Source: Amycolatopsis pretoriensis
GTDB lineage: Bacteria > Actinomycetota > Actinomycetes > Mycobacteriales > Pseudonocardiaceae
Direction of reading: 5' to 3'
DNA: 64,000 nt
Assembly: GCF_900107925.1 (NCBI RefSeq)
Contig: NZ_FNUJ01000005.1
Coordinates: 248,001-312,000 of the forward strand
Position 1 is the first letter of the stretch; the number at the start of each line of letters is the position of its first letter. The position numbers and the translations under genes are program-made. The notes beneath the pieces are model-generated. The model was given only the letters and a program-made list of their open reading frames with translations, did no database searches and was not told the DNA's origin. Positions 24,837 to 33,373 of the stretch are shown piece after piece.

Positions 24837-25794
24837 CGCTCCCGCTGGTCTCCTCGGCAGCACGGTCGTCCAGCTCCCGGTCAAACCCGGCCTGGTCGGC
24901 CTCTACCTGGGCAACGTCATCGTCCCCGGCCGCTTCGAACCGCACCGGATCCAGGGCTTCGCCGGCCGCGCCGAGGACGTCGCCGAACTCGACACCGCCG
25001 CCATGATCCGGAACTACGGCCTCGGGAAAATCCCCGGCTGGGGCCCGCTCGACCACCTCTACCTGCTCCGCTTCACCGCCGGCCACACGTTCCCGTTCCG
25101 CACCTCCTACGGCTCCACCGACCGGGAAATCGCGCACGAGCTGGGAATGGCCCGCGTGTACCCGCCGCCGTACCTCGGGACCGGGTACTTCCCCGGTGTC
25201 GACCACCCGCTGCCCGAATACGTCCTTCAGCTCACCGAAATCCCCGCCGGCGCCGAACTCCTCGTGCGTCGCGGCGACAACACCGAAGAACGGCTCGCGC
25301 AGTACCACTCCCGGAAGGTCGGCTGGATCCCCGACCAGAAGGACGTTTTCGGCGAGGCCGCCTTCTTCTCGCCGCCCGTTTCGCTGCCGCCGCTCGTGCG
25401 GCGCGGCTACACCGCCCGGTACCGCGGTGGTGACTTCGACGCCGAGTTCGCCGGGCCCGCGCGGGTCGTCCTGCACCCGCTTCCCGGCGCCGCCGCACCG
25501 GCGGACTTCGGGGAGACCTACGGCTTCCGGATGAAGGCCGTCGACCAGGTCGAGCTGGACGACCTGACCTTCGTGCGGACGCTGTGCCGGTGGCGCGGGG
25601 GCACATTCGAGCTCCTCGGCCGGACGCGCGACACTGCCGATCTGCACCTGGCCGACGAGGACTACCTCACCGCGCGCGACCTCGGGCTGTCCGAAGTGGA
25701 CTACCGCGTGTGGCGGAAGACCGTGCCCGCCAACGAGCTCACCGACGTCCGGACGGAGTCCGTGCCGGTGCCGCTCGAAGGGCAGTTTCAGTAG
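24826..25794 (+). CDS. Apparent fusion of toxin-like and immunity-like domains
   Basis: The 322-residue protein has no signal or export domain. Residues about 60-170 align with the C-terminus of the upstream toxin: YLLRF (79-83) with YQLRF, SYGSTDRE (94-101) with SYGGTTQR, PPYLGTGYFPG (114-124) with PPFLGTGYTGG, and VGWIP with RGWFD. Residues about 190-316 align with the immunity protein: YRGGDFDAEFAGPARVVL and a final LTDVRTES. It overlaps the immunity gene by eleven bases and ends seven bases into the convergent glfT1. It may be an intracellular decoy or reserve immunity factor; this is inference. Confidence 0.6.
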   Translation: MSPDAPAGLLGSTVVQLPVKPGLVGLYLGNVIVPGRFEPHRIQGFAGRAEDVAELDTAAMIRNYGLGKIPGWGPLDHLYLLRFTAGHTFPFRTSYGSTDREIAHELGMARVYPPPYLGTGYFPGVDHPLPEYVLQLTEIPAGAELLVRRGDNTEERLAQYHSRKVGWIPDQKDVFGEAAFFSPPVSLPPLVRRGYTARYRGGDFDAEFAGPARVVLHPLPGAAAPADFGETYGFRMKAVDQVELDDLTFVRTLCRWRGGTFELLGRTRDTADLHLADEDYLTARDLGLSEVDYRVWRKTVPANELTDVRTESVPVPLEGQFQ

Positions 25795-26699
25795 CGGTAG
25801 AACTTCTCCGCGCGGCCCTGGCGCACCAGCTTCAGCCACTGCAGGAACGCCTTCGGGTCGCGCTTCACACCCACGAAGTACAGCCCGAACCGGAGGATCT
25901 CCAGCGCGCCGATCTTGCGCATCCCGGGCTGGGACAACAGGTACCCGCGGTTGCGGTACGTGTAGTACCGCTTGACCTCGTTCTCGGGGTCCTGCGCGTG
26001 GAACTTGCCGCCCAGCATCGGCTTGAACTCGTCTGAGCCGTCCGGGTGCAGGTACTTCGTCTTCAGCGACGTGCCGAACGGCAGCCCCGAGCGCGCGAGC
26101 CGGCGGTGCAGCTCGACCTCGTCGCCGCGGAAGAACAGGCGCAGGTCCGGCACGCCCACGACGTCCAAAGTGGACGATCGGAAGAGCGCGCCGTTCATCA
26201 GGGACGCGATGCCGGGCAGGAAGTCCACGCCCAGCTCCGACTGCGACCGCTTCCACGTCAACCCGCGACGCAGCGGGAACGCCAGCTTCTCCGGGGCGTC
26301 GATGTTGGACACCACCGGCGAAATCTCCGCCAGGCCCCGCTTTTCCGCCTCTTCCAGCAGGATCGCCAGCACGTTCTCATCGGCCGGGCGGCCGTCGTCG
26401 TCGGCCAGCCAGACCCAGTCCGCGCCCAGCGACAGCGCGTGCAGCATGCCGAGCGCGAACCCGCCCGCACCGCCGAGGTTGCGGTGCGACGGCAGGTACG
26501 TATGCGGCAGCGGGTAGTTCTCGACGACTTCGCGAGCGGAGTCGTCCGGCCCGTTGTCCACCACCACGAGGTGGTCGACCGGCCGGGTCTGGGCCGCGAT
26601 GATCTTCAGCGAGTCCGCGAGCAGCTCCCGCCGGTGCCGCGTGACGACCACGCCGACGACCGCGCCGTCGGGCAGCTGCCGGGTCTCGCTGGCCATCAT
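25788..26699 (-). CDS. glfT1: Galactofuranosyltransferase GlfT1 (galactan initiator)
   Basis: The 303-residue GT2 enzyme adds the first galactofuranose residues to the decaprenyl-linked rhamnosyl-GlcNAc primer. It has VVGVVVTRHRRELLADSL at the N-terminus, HRNLGGAGGFALGM, the metal site WLADDDGRPADE and FRGDEVELHRRLARSGLPFG. Length equals the mycobacterial enzyme (about 304). The start ATG at 26699 overlaps the Wzt stop by four bases, which rules out the longer upstream frame. The gene order glfT1-wzt-wzm matches Rv3782-Rv3781/Rv3783. Confidence 0.93.
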   Translation of the reverse strand: MMASETRQLPDGAVVGVVVTRHRRELLADSLKIIAAQTRPVDHLVVVDNGPDDSAREVVENYPLPHTYLPSHRNLGGAGGFALGMLHALSLGADWVWLADDDGRPADENVLAILLEEAEKRGLAEISPVVSNIDAPEKLAFPLRRGLTWKRSQSELGVDFLPGIASLMNGALFRSSTLDVVGVPDLRLFFRGDEVELHRRLARSGLPFGTSLKTKYLHPDGSDEFKPMLGGKFHAQDPENEVKRYYTYRNRGYLLSQPGMRKIGALEILRFGLYFVGVKRDPKAFLQWLKLVRQGRAEKFYRY

Positions 26700-27511
26700 T
26701 CGCCGCCGTTCGTCGTCGCCACCGGCTCGATGCCCAGGCGCTGCAGCGTTTCCTTGCTCATGTCCTGGAAGGGGTCGCGGCCCTTGTAGCCGGTGAGGAC
26801 GTCCCGCAGCGAGCCCTGCTGCTTGATGTGGCCTTCGTCCATCCACAGCGCCGAGTCGCACAGCTCGAAGAGGAACTCGTCGGCGTGGCTCGCGAACACC
26901 AGGATGCCCGAGCGCTTGACCAGGTCCTTGAGGCGGTCGCGCGCCTTGTTGAGGAACGCCGCGTCGACCGCGCCGATGCCCTCGTCGAGGATCAGGATCT
27001 CGGGGTCGATCGAGGTGACGACGCCGAGCGCGAGCCGCACGCGCATACCCGTGGAGTACGTCCGCAGCGGCATCTGCAGGTAGTCGCCGAGCTCGGTGAA
27101 CTCCGCGATGTCGTCGACCCGCTTCTCCATCTCCTTGGCGGTCATGCCGAGGAAAAGGCCGCGGATGATGATGTTCTCCTCGCCGGAGATCTCCGGGTCC
27201 ATGCCGATGCCGAGGTCGAAGACCGGGGCGATCTTGCCCTGGATCCGGGCGGAACCGCGGGTCGGCTCGTAGATGCCGGCGAGCAGCCGCAGCAGCGTGG
27301 ACTTGCCCGCGCCGTTGTGCCCGACGAGCCCGACCCGGTCGCCTTCGCGGAGGTTGAGGGTCACGTCGTGCAGGGCTTCGATGATCGGCACCTTGGTGTC
27401 GGTGCCGATCTTGCCGCCGACCTTGCCGAGGACCCGCTTCTTCATCGACCGGGTCTTCGCGTCGAAGATCGGGAAGTCGACGAAGGCGTTGTGGACGTCA
27501 ATGGAAACCAT
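26696..27511 (-). CDS. wzt: ABC transporter ATPase, Wzt-type galactan exporter subunit
   Basis: The 271-residue ATPase has Walker A GHNGAGKSTLLRLL, signature YSTGMRVRLALG, Walker B LILDEGIGAVDAAFLNKA and switch SHADE, all matching polysaccharide/teichoic-acid exporters of the Wzt/TagH class. It lacks the C-terminal carbohydrate-binding domain of O-antigen Wzt proteins. With Wzm it is expected to flip lipid-linked galactan across the membrane, as proposed for Rv3781-Rv3783. Three bases separate it from wzm. Confidence 0.92.
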   Translation of the reverse strand: MVSIDVHNAFVDFPIFDAKTRSMKKRVLGKVGGKIGTDTKVPIIEALHDVTLNLREGDRVGLVGHNGAGKSTLLRLLAGIYEPTRGSARIQGKIAPVFDLGIGMDPEISGEENIIIRGLFLGMTAKEMEKRVDDIAEFTELGDYLQMPLRTYSTGMRVRLALGVVTSIDPEILILDEGIGAVDAAFLNKARDRLKDLVKRSGILVFASHADEFLFELCDSALWMDEGHIKQQGSLRDVLTGYKGRDPFQDMSKETLQRLGIEPVATTNGGE

Positions 27512-27514
27512 GTG

Positions 27515-28462
27515 TCACACCCAATAGGAGACGCGGGCACGGTAGTTGCGCATCGCGACGAGCGCGAGCGCCCACCCGACGACGGTGATGGCGCCGACCA
27601 CGATCCAGTTCTCCGCGGAGAACTCCTGGCCCAGCAGCGGCGCGCGGACCACCTGCATGAAGTGGTAGAGCGGGTTCGCCTTGACGATCGGCAGGATCCA
27701 CGAGATTTCCGAGCGCTGGCCGCCGGCGAGCAGCTGGTCGACCGGCCAGACGATCGGGGTGCCGTAGAACAGCAGCTGGATCAGCGAGTTGACCACCTGC
27801 GGGATGTCGCGGAAGCGGGTGGAGATGATGCCGAACAGCAGCGTCACCCAGGCGGCGTTGATCGCCAGCAGGAACAGGCCGGGGATGGCCAGCAGGATGG
27901 TCCAGCTCAGGCCCGGGTGGCAGATGCCACCGGGCTGGCACGCGCCGTTGCTCACCGAGTACTGGTTGCTGAGCGCGTTGAAGAAGATGATCAGGACGGC
28001 GACGTAGACGATCATGTTGTGGGCCAGCAGCAGGGTCTGCCGCCAGACCGTGCGCAGCATGTACACGCTCAGGGGCGCCGGGAGCTGCTTGATCAGCCCC
28101 TCGTTCGCGATGAACGTCTCCATGCCCTCGGAGAGGCACCCGCTGATGAAGCCCCAGATGATGAAGCCGGTGGAGATGTAGGGCAGGAAGACCTCGACGG
28201 GCACCTTGAACAGCTGCGAGTACAGCAGCCCGAGCCCGAGCGCGATCACGGCCTGGCTGATGGTGATCCAGAAGGGCCCGATCACCGAGCGGCGGTAGCG
28301 CTGCTTGATGTCCTGCCAGCCGAGGTGACCCCACAGCTCGCGGGCGGAGAAACCGGCCTTGATGTCGGCGAAGGCGCGCGCGAACGTCTTGCTGTCCGAC
28401 GTCGGCGGCGCCGACGCGGCAACGGGGGAGTTCGCGGCCTGAACCGTGCTGGTGGCATGCAC
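27515..28462 (-). CDS. wzm: ABC-2 type permease, Wzm galactan exporter subunit
   Basis: The 315-residue permease has a cytosolic N-terminus, ELWGHLGWQDIKQRYRRSVIGPFW (an amphipathic entry helix typical of polysaccharide exporters; shown in part), then six membrane helices with a short Cys-containing loop between helices 3 and 4 (SNGACQPGGICHPG). It pairs with the adjacent Wzt. The GTG start at 28462 is preceded by TACCCT and seven bases, so the wzm-wzt-glfT1 message is probably leaderless. It is divergent from the sialyltransferase-like gene. Confidence 0.9.
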   Translation of the reverse strand: MHATSTVQAANSPVAASAPPTSDSKTFARAFADIKAGFSARELWGHLGWQDIKQRYRRSVIGPFWITISQAVIALGLGLLYSQLFKVPVEVFLPYISTGFIIWGFISGCLSEGMETFIANEGLIKQLPAPLSVYMLRTVWRQTLLLAHNMIVYVAVLIIFFNALSNQYSVSNGACQPGGICHPGLSWTILLAIPGLFLLAINAAWVTLLFGIISTRFRDIPQVVNSLIQLLFYGTPIVWPVDQLLAGGQRSEISWILPIVKANPLYHFMQVVRAPLLGQEFSAENWIVVGAITVVGWALALVAMRNYRARVSYWV

Positions 28463-28469
28463 GTGGACG

Positions 28470-28475
28470 AGGGTA
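28470..28475 (-). promoter_or_regulatory. Leaderless -10 element TACCCT for wzm-wzt-glfT1
   Basis: TACCCT lies seven bases before the GTG start of wzm; no ribosome binding site is seen. Confidence 0.5.
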
Positions 28476-28562
28476 CCGATGAGGTGAGCGGCGGCCGGGC
28501 CACCCCGCCCGTGTGGTAGACGTTAGGCACCGCTACGCGGCGGGGTGTGTCCAGCGTGCTGG

Positions 28563-28568
28563 TACTTT
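28563..28568 (+). promoter_or_regulatory. Leaderless extended -10 element TACTTT for the pseudaminic gene cluster
   Basis: TGG-TACTTT, eight bases, then ATG at 28577. It defines the start of the first gene of the pseudaminic cluster. Confidence 0.5.
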
Positions 28569-28576
28569 CTCGGCTT

Positions 28577-29233
28577 ATGACTGCTGCTCTCGGCGCGGCG
28601 AGCTTGATGGTCAACCTGCTCGCGGCGTACGCCGACCGGCCCGAACCCCGTTCGGTGGCCGTCGTCGGAAACCAGCCGCTCCCGCCCGACCCCCAGCGGG
28701 CGAAGGCGATCGACGCGTGCGACCTGGTGATCCGGGTCAACGGCTTCGTCGTCGACAAACCGGGCGAGGAGATCGTCGGCTCGCGGACGCACGTCGTGGT
28801 GTTCAACCGGGCGATCCGGGCCACCCCGTACGTCTTCCAGGACTACCGCAGGCGCCTCTACCTGCTGGTCGAGCCCGGCCGGATGCACTGGGAGCCGGAG
28901 GACGTGCCGGGCTGGTGGCCCGCCGACCTCGGCGCGGTCCCGGTGTCGAACCGCGAGGTCGTGCTGCCGCTGTCGGACGCGCTGGGCCTGCCGACGCGCG
29001 ACGAGCCGACGTGGTCGACCACCGGCACGCTGGCCGCCTGGATCGCGCGGACGTCGTTCCCGACCGCGCAGCTCGTGCTCACCGGGTTCTCGTTCATCGA
29101 CAACCCGGACCAGACGTCGTGGGAGCACGCCGCGGGCGACTCCTGCATCGTCGGCCCGGAGCACCAGATCGCCGCCGAGGGGCGGCTGCTGGACTCCTGG
29201 ACCAAGACCGGCGACACCACCCTCCTGCGCTAG
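28577..29233 (+). CDS. GT29/sialyltransferase-like glycosyltransferase
   Basis: The 218-residue protein matches the sialyltransferase (GT29) pattern: the L-motif-like VAVVGNQPL with CDLVIRVNGF, then GSRTHVVVFNR, an S-motif-like STTGTLAAWIA with VLTGFSF, and a final PEHQIAAEGRLLDSW holding the His/Glu pair. It has no strong signal or membrane anchor apart from a weak N-terminal helix. Located at the head of a CMP-pseudaminic acid pathway, it is the best candidate for the transferase that uses this donor. Family assignment comes from motifs; acceptor unknown. The ATG at 28577 is set by the leaderless promoter. Confidence 0.6.
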   Translation: MTAALGAASLMVNLLAAYADRPEPRSVAVVGNQPLPPDPQRAKAIDACDLVIRVNGFVVDKPGEEIVGSRTHVVVFNRAIRATPYVFQDYRRRLYLLVEPGRMHWEPEDVPGWWPADLGAVPVSNREVVLPLSDALGLPTRDEPTWSTTGTLAAWIARTSFPTAQLVLTGFSFIDNPDQTSWEHAAGDSCIVGPEHQIAAEGRLLDSWTKTGDTTLLR

Positions 29234-29264
29234 CCGCGCGTCCCCACCCACGTAAGGACCACCC

Positions 29265-29699
29265 ATGGCAATGCAGAAGCTCGGCAGAGGCCTCGTCGGC
29301 CGGATCGCCCGGCTCATCGACTTCCGGGTCGACGACCGCACGCGCGGACTGGCCGAGCGCGTCAACAACCTCGAGCACGCCACCGCCGACCACCGGCGCC
29401 GGCTGGACAACGCCGAGCACAGCCTCGAGCAGGCCCGCGGCGACCTGCGCTGGACGCGCGCCGAGCTCGACCGGCTGATCCCGCACGTCGCCGCGCAGGA
29501 AGGCCGGCTGGAGACGCTGCGCGAGTCGATGTCGCTGGTGCCGAAGGCCGATTCGGCGGAGATGGCCGAGGCCCGCACGCTGATCGAGGAGATCCAGCGC
29601 CAGCACGCCCAGATCCGCGTCCGGCTGGCGGGCATCTCCCGCTACGAGGACCGGCTGCGCCGCCTCGAGGACCGGGTCGAAGAGCCCGTCAGCCAGTAG
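29265..29699 (+). CDS. Coiled-coil protein of the pseudaminic cluster
   Basis: The 144-residue protein is predicted to be almost wholly coiled coil (about residues 28-140), with heptads such as VNNLEHATADHRRRLDNAEH and RYEDRLRRLEDRVEE, and a basic amphipathic N-terminus (MQKLGRGLVGRIARLIDF) that could touch the membrane. AAGGA lies six bases before the ATG. It is followed two bases later by pseH, so it is co-translated with the pathway. It may scaffold the enzymes or set chain length; no homology-based function is recognised. Confidence 0.6.
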   Translation: MAMQKLGRGLVGRIARLIDFRVDDRTRGLAERVNNLEHATADHRRRLDNAEHSLEQARGDLRWTRAELDRLIPHVAAQEGRLETLRESMSLVPKADSAEMAEARTLIEEIQRQHAQIRVRLAGISRYEDRLRRLEDRVEEPVSQ

Positions 29700-29700
29700 G

Positions 29701-30153
29701 TTGCGCGCCCGGGAAGCCACCGAAGCCGACGCCGAGCTGCTGCTCGGCTGGCGCAACGACCCGCGGACGCGGCAGTCGTCACGCTCGACGGCGGTGGTTT
29801 CCCTGGACGAGCACCTCGCGTGGCTGCGCGGGGTGCTCGCGGACCCCTCGCGGCTGCTGCTCGTCGTGGAGCACGAAGAGGCGCCGGTCGGCACCGTCCG
29901 GTTCGACCGGCGCGACGGCGACGGCTGGGAGGTCAGCATCACGCTCGCCCCCGAAAGCCGCGGCCGTGGCCTGTCCGGCGCGGTGCTCGCCGAGGGGGAG
30001 CGGACGGCCCGGGAGCGCCTCGGCGTGCGGGTCGTGTTCGCCGCCGTCCACCAGGACAACACCGCTTCGGCGAAGCTCTTCGAGCGTGCCGGCTACGCCG
30101 AAGCCGCGCCTGCCGTCAGCGGCTTCCGGCAGCTGCGCAAGACTCTGAGCTGA
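29701..30153 (+). CDS. pseH: GNAT N-acetyltransferase, PseH-type
   Basis: The 150-residue acetyltransferase begins LRAREATEADAELLLGWRNDPRTR, the signature start of sugar-amine GNATs, with the acetyl-CoA loop ESRGRGLSGAVLAEGE and DNTASAKLFERAGY near the end. PseH acetylates the C4 amino group of UDP-4-amino-4,6-dideoxy-beta-L-AltNAc made by PseC. No ATG or GTG is in frame, so the TTG at 29701, two bases after the previous stop, is the start. pseI follows 26 bases later. Confidence 0.8.
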   Translation: MRAREATEADAELLLGWRNDPRTRQSSRSTAVVSLDEHLAWLRGVLADPSRLLLVVEHEEAPVGTVRFDRRDGDGWEVSITLAPESRGRGLSGAVLAEGERTARERLGVRVVFAAVHQDNTASAKLFERAGYAEAAPAVSGFRQLRKTLS

Positions 30154-30179
30154 CCCGCAGTCCACCCCGGGGAGGCACC

Positions 30180-31229
30180 ATGCACGACATCCGGTTCGGC
30201 GCGCACACGATCGGCCCCGGTCACGCGCCGTTCGTCATCGCCGAGATGTCCGGCAACCACAACGGCGACCTCGACCGGGCGCTGCAGATCATCGACGTCA
30301 TCGCCGAGACCGGCGCGCAGGCGGTCAAGCTGCAGACCTACCGCCCCGACACGATCACGATCGACGTCGACACCCCGGCGTTCCGGATCGGGGACTCGCA
30401 TTCCCTCTGGGGCGGCGAGAATCTGTACAAACTGTACGAAAAGGCCCACACGCCGTGGGAGTGGCACGCGCCGCTCTTCGAACGCGCCCGTGCTCGCGGG
30501 CTGGAGATCTTCTCGAGCCCGTTCGACCCGACCGCGGTCGAGCTGCTGGAGTCGCTCGACGCGCCCGCGTACAAGATCGCGTCGTCGGAGATCGTCGACC
30601 TGCCGCTGATCGAGCTGTGCGCCCGCACCGGCAAGCCGCTGGTCATCTCGACCGGCATGGCGAACGTCGCGGAGATCGACGCGGCGGTCCGCACCGCCCG
30701 CGAGGCGGGCAACGAGCAGCTCATCGTGCTCGGCTGCACCGCGAGCTACCCGGCGTCGCCGACCGAGAGCAACCTGCGCGGCCTGCCGCTGCTCGCGGGC
30801 CTGACGCAGACGCTGGTGGGTCTGTCCGACCACACCCCGGGCATCGGGGCGCCGGTCGCGGCCGTCGCGCTAGGCGCGGTGGCCATCGAGAAGCACGTCA
30901 CGCTGGCCCGGGCCGACGGCGGCGTCGACTCCGAGTTCTCGCTGGAGCCGTCGGAGCTGGCCGCCCTGGTCACCGAGACGCACCGCGCGTGGGAAGCACT
31001 GGGGCAGCCGGTGCTGGGCCCGCGCGAGAGCGAGAAGGAGGGCCTGCGGCTGCGCCGGTCCCTCTACGTCGTCGAGGACGTGCGTGCGGGCGACGAGGTG
31101 ACCGCGGCGAACGTCCGCTCGATCCGGCCCGCGGGTGGCTTGGCACCGGCCGAAATCACCAAGGTCGTGGGGCGCACCTTCCGCGTCGACGCCGCGAAGG
31201 GCACGCCCCTGACCTGGGACCTGCTCTAG
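30180..31229 (+). CDS. pseI: Pseudaminic acid synthase (NeuB family)
   Basis: The 349-residue enzyme condenses 2,4-diacetamido-2,4,6-trideoxy-L-altrose with phosphoenolpyruvate to give pseudaminic acid. An N-terminal TIM barrel carries IAEMSGNHNGDLDRAL, KLQTYRPDTITID and SSPFDPTAVELLESL; the last 60 residues form an antifreeze-like SAF domain (RRSLYVVEDVRAGDEVTAANV). The W-E-W-H-APLFERAR segment and length favour PseI over NeuB or LegI. GGGGAGG lies six bases before the ATG. Its TAG stop shares CTAG with the convergent pseC. Confidence 0.9.
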   Translation: MHDIRFGAHTIGPGHAPFVIAEMSGNHNGDLDRALQIIDVIAETGAQAVKLQTYRPDTITIDVDTPAFRIGDSHSLWGGENLYKLYEKAHTPWEWHAPLFERARARGLEIFSSPFDPTAVELLESLDAPAYKIASSEIVDLPLIELCARTGKPLVISTGMANVAEIDAAVRTAREAGNEQLIVLGCTASYPASPTESNLRGLPLLAGLTQTLVGLSDHTPGIGAPVAAVALGAVAIEKHVTLARADGGVDSEFSLEPSELAALVTETHRAWEALGQPVLGPRESEKEGLRLRRSLYVVEDVRAGDEVTAANVRSIRPAGGLAPAEITKVVGRTFRVDAAKGTPLTWDLL

Positions 31230-32356
31230 AAGAACGCGCGCACGGCGTCGACGACGCGGTCGACGTCGGCGTCCGTCAGCGACGGGAACAGCGGCAGCGA
31301 CAGCTCCTGCTCGTAGTACGCCTCGGCGTTCGGGCAGAGGCCGCGCCGGTAGCCGAGGTCCTCGAACACCGGGTGCCAGTACGCCGGGATGTAGTTCACC
31401 TGGACGCCGATGCCGGCCCCGCGCAGGTGCTCGAACAGCGCCTTGCGGCGGCCTTCGAGGACCCGCAGCGGGTAGAGGTGCCACACGGGATCGGCGCCCG
31501 GGCGGCTCGGCGGCGTCGCCACGCCGTCGAGGTCGGCCAGCGCCGCGTTGTAGCGGGCGTGGATCTCGGCGCGGCGCTTCTTGAACTCGGCCAGCCGGGT
31601 GAGCTGGCTGGACCCGAGTGCGCAGAGGACGTCCGGCAGGCGGTAGTTCAGGCCGAACTCGTGCACTTCCTGGTGCCAGCCGCCCTCGTCGGGGTAGCGC
31701 TGCTCGGCGCGGTCGCGGACCAGGCCGTGGTTGCGGAACTTCCGCGCCCGGTCGAGCAGCTTTTCGTCCGGCGTGACGACGGCGCCACCTTCGGCCGTCG
31801 TGAGGTTCTTCGTCGGGAAGAACGAGAACGTCGTCAGGTCGGCGATCGAGCCCACCGGACGGCCCTGCCAGGAGCCGCCGACGGAGTGCGCCGCGTCCTC
31901 CAGCAGCAGCGCGCCGGCGCCGTGGGCGATCTCGGCGAGTGCGTCCAGCTCGGCTGGGTGCCCGGCGTAGTCGACGGCGGCGATGACCTTCGTGCGGTCG
32001 GTCACCGCCGCTTTCGCCGCCTCGACGTCGAGGTTGCCGGTGTCCGCCTCGACGTCGGCGAAGACCACCTTGGCGCCGTGCAGCGCGGCGGTCGCGGCGG
32101 TGGCGACGAATGTCATCGGCGACGCGACGACCTCGTCACCGGCCTTGATGCCGGCGGCCGCGTAGGCGACGTGCAGCGCCGCCGTGCCCGAGGTCACGGC
32201 GACGGCCGGTGTCCCGCCGGTGTGCGCCGCGAGGTCCGTCTCGAACTGCTGGACCGCGGGGCCGGTGGTCAGCCAGTCGCCGCGCAGCACGTCGACGACG
32301 GCCTGGATGTCCTCGTCGCTGATCGACTGGCGGCCGTAGGGGAGGAAGTCAGGCAT
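31226..32356 (-). CDS. pseC: UDP-4-amino-4,6-dideoxy-beta-L-AltNAc transaminase
   Basis: The 376-residue PLP enzyme of the DegT/DnrJ/EryC1 class has the Schiff-base lysine in FSFFPTKNLTTAEGG and AVTSGTAALHVAYAAAG near residue 58. PseC transfers an amino group from glutamate to the C4 keto sugar nucleotide made by PseB. The gene overlaps pseB by eight bases, so the two form a small operon on the minus strand facing pseI. Length and motif order match bacterial PseC proteins. Confidence 0.9.
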   Translation of the reverse strand: MPDFLPYGRQSISDEDIQAVVDVLRGDWLTTGPAVQQFETDLAAHTGGTPAVAVTSGTAALHVAYAAAGIKAGDEVVASPMTFVATAATAALHGAKVVFADVEADTGNLDVEAAKAAVTDRTKVIAAVDYAGHPAELDALAEIAHGAGALLLEDAAHSVGGSWQGRPVGSIADLTTFSFFPTKNLTTAEGGAVVTPDEKLLDRARKFRNHGLVRDRAEQRYPDEGGWHQEVHEFGLNYRLPDVLCALGSSQLTRLAEFKKRRAEIHARYNAALADLDGVATPPSRPGADPVWHLYPLRVLEGRRKALFEHLRGAGIGVQVNYIPAYWHPVFEDLGYRRGLCPNAEAYYEQELSLPLFPSLTDADVDRVVDAVRAFF

Positions 32357-33332
32357 GCTGCTCGACCAGTTCGCGCAGCTCCTCGCCGTTCAGCCAGAGG
32401 TCGTTGGTGTCCGAGCGGTAGGCGAAGCCCTCCGGCATCGGCGTGCCGTCCGCCGGCGGCTGGAAGCCCCAGCCGGCCAGGTGCGGCTGCACGACGTAGC
32501 GGTCCTTGAGCTGGACCGTCCGGCGCGCGTCGTCCGGGGCGATCATCTCCTCGTGCAGCTTCTCGCCCGGGCGGATGCCGACCTCGTGCATCTCGCTGCC
32601 CGGCGCGATCGCCTGGGCCAGGTCGACCAGCCGCATGCTGGGGATCCGCGGCACGTACAGCTCGCCGCCGTGCATCTGGTCGAACGAGTCGACGACGAAC
32701 CGGACGGCCTGGGGGAGCGTGATCCAGAACCGGGTCATGTCCTTGTGCGTGATCGGCAGCGACTCGCCCTGCTCGGCCAGCTTGCGGAAGAACGGGATGA
32801 CGCTGCCGCGCGAGCCCATCACGTTGCCGTAGCGGACCACGGAGAAGCGCGTCACGTGCGCGGCCGCGTAGTGGTTGCCGCTGATGAACATCCGGTCGGC
32901 GCACAGCTTGGTGGCGCCGTAGAGGTTGATCGGGCTGGACGCCTTGTCCGTCGACAGCGCGACGACCTTCTTGACGCCGGTGTCGATCGCGGCCTCGATC
33001 ACGTTCTGCGAGCCCACGACGTTGGTCTGGACGAATTCGAACGGGTTGTACTCGCCGGTGTCGACCTGCTTGAGCGCGGCGGCGTGCACGACGTAGTCGA
33101 CGCCGTGCATGGCGCGCTCCAGCCGGCGCCGGTCGCGGATGTCGCCGATGAACCAGCGCAGGCGCGGGTCGTCGTTGAACAGCTGCCGGGCTTCGTACTG
33201 CTTCAGCTCGTCGCGGGAGAGCACGACCAGCCGGCTCGGGTTCAGTTCGGCGAGCGCGTGCGCGATGAACGCCTTGCCGAAGGAACCGGTCCCGCCGGTG
33301 AGCAGGATGCTGGAGCCATCCAGCTCGGACAT
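32349..33332 (-). CDS. pseB: UDP-N-acetylglucosamine 4,6-dehydratase (inverting)
   Basis: The 327-residue SDR has the NADP motif LLTGGTGSFGKAF near residue 11, the catalytic ALSTDKASSPINLYGATK with the Asp-Lys pair and YxxxK, and RFSVVRYGNVMGSRGSVIP. PseB makes UDP-2-acetamido-2,6-dideoxy-beta-L-arabino-hexos-4-ulose, inverting C5. Soluble short members like this one (no membrane domain) are of the PseB/FlaA1 type rather than the larger PglF type. GGAGG is present six bases before the ATG. Confidence 0.92.
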   Translation of the reverse strand: MSELDGSSILLTGGTGSFGKAFIAHALAELNPSRLVVLSRDELKQYEARQLFNDDPRLRWFIGDIRDRRRLERAMHGVDYVVHAAALKQVDTGEYNPFEFVQTNVVGSQNVIEAAIDTGVKKVVALSTDKASSPINLYGATKLCADRMFISGNHYAAAHVTRFSVVRYGNVMGSRGSVIPFFRKLAEQGESLPITHKDMTRFWITLPQAVRFVVDSFDQMHGGELYVPRIPSMRLVDLAQAIAPGSEMHEVGIRPGEKLHEEMIAPDDARRTVQLKDRYVVQPHLAGWGFQPPADGTPMPEGFAYRSDTNDLWLNGEELRELVEQHA

Positions 33333-33373
33333 CGTTGACCTCCGCGTTTCGGTGACTGTGGCCGTCGGCCATC

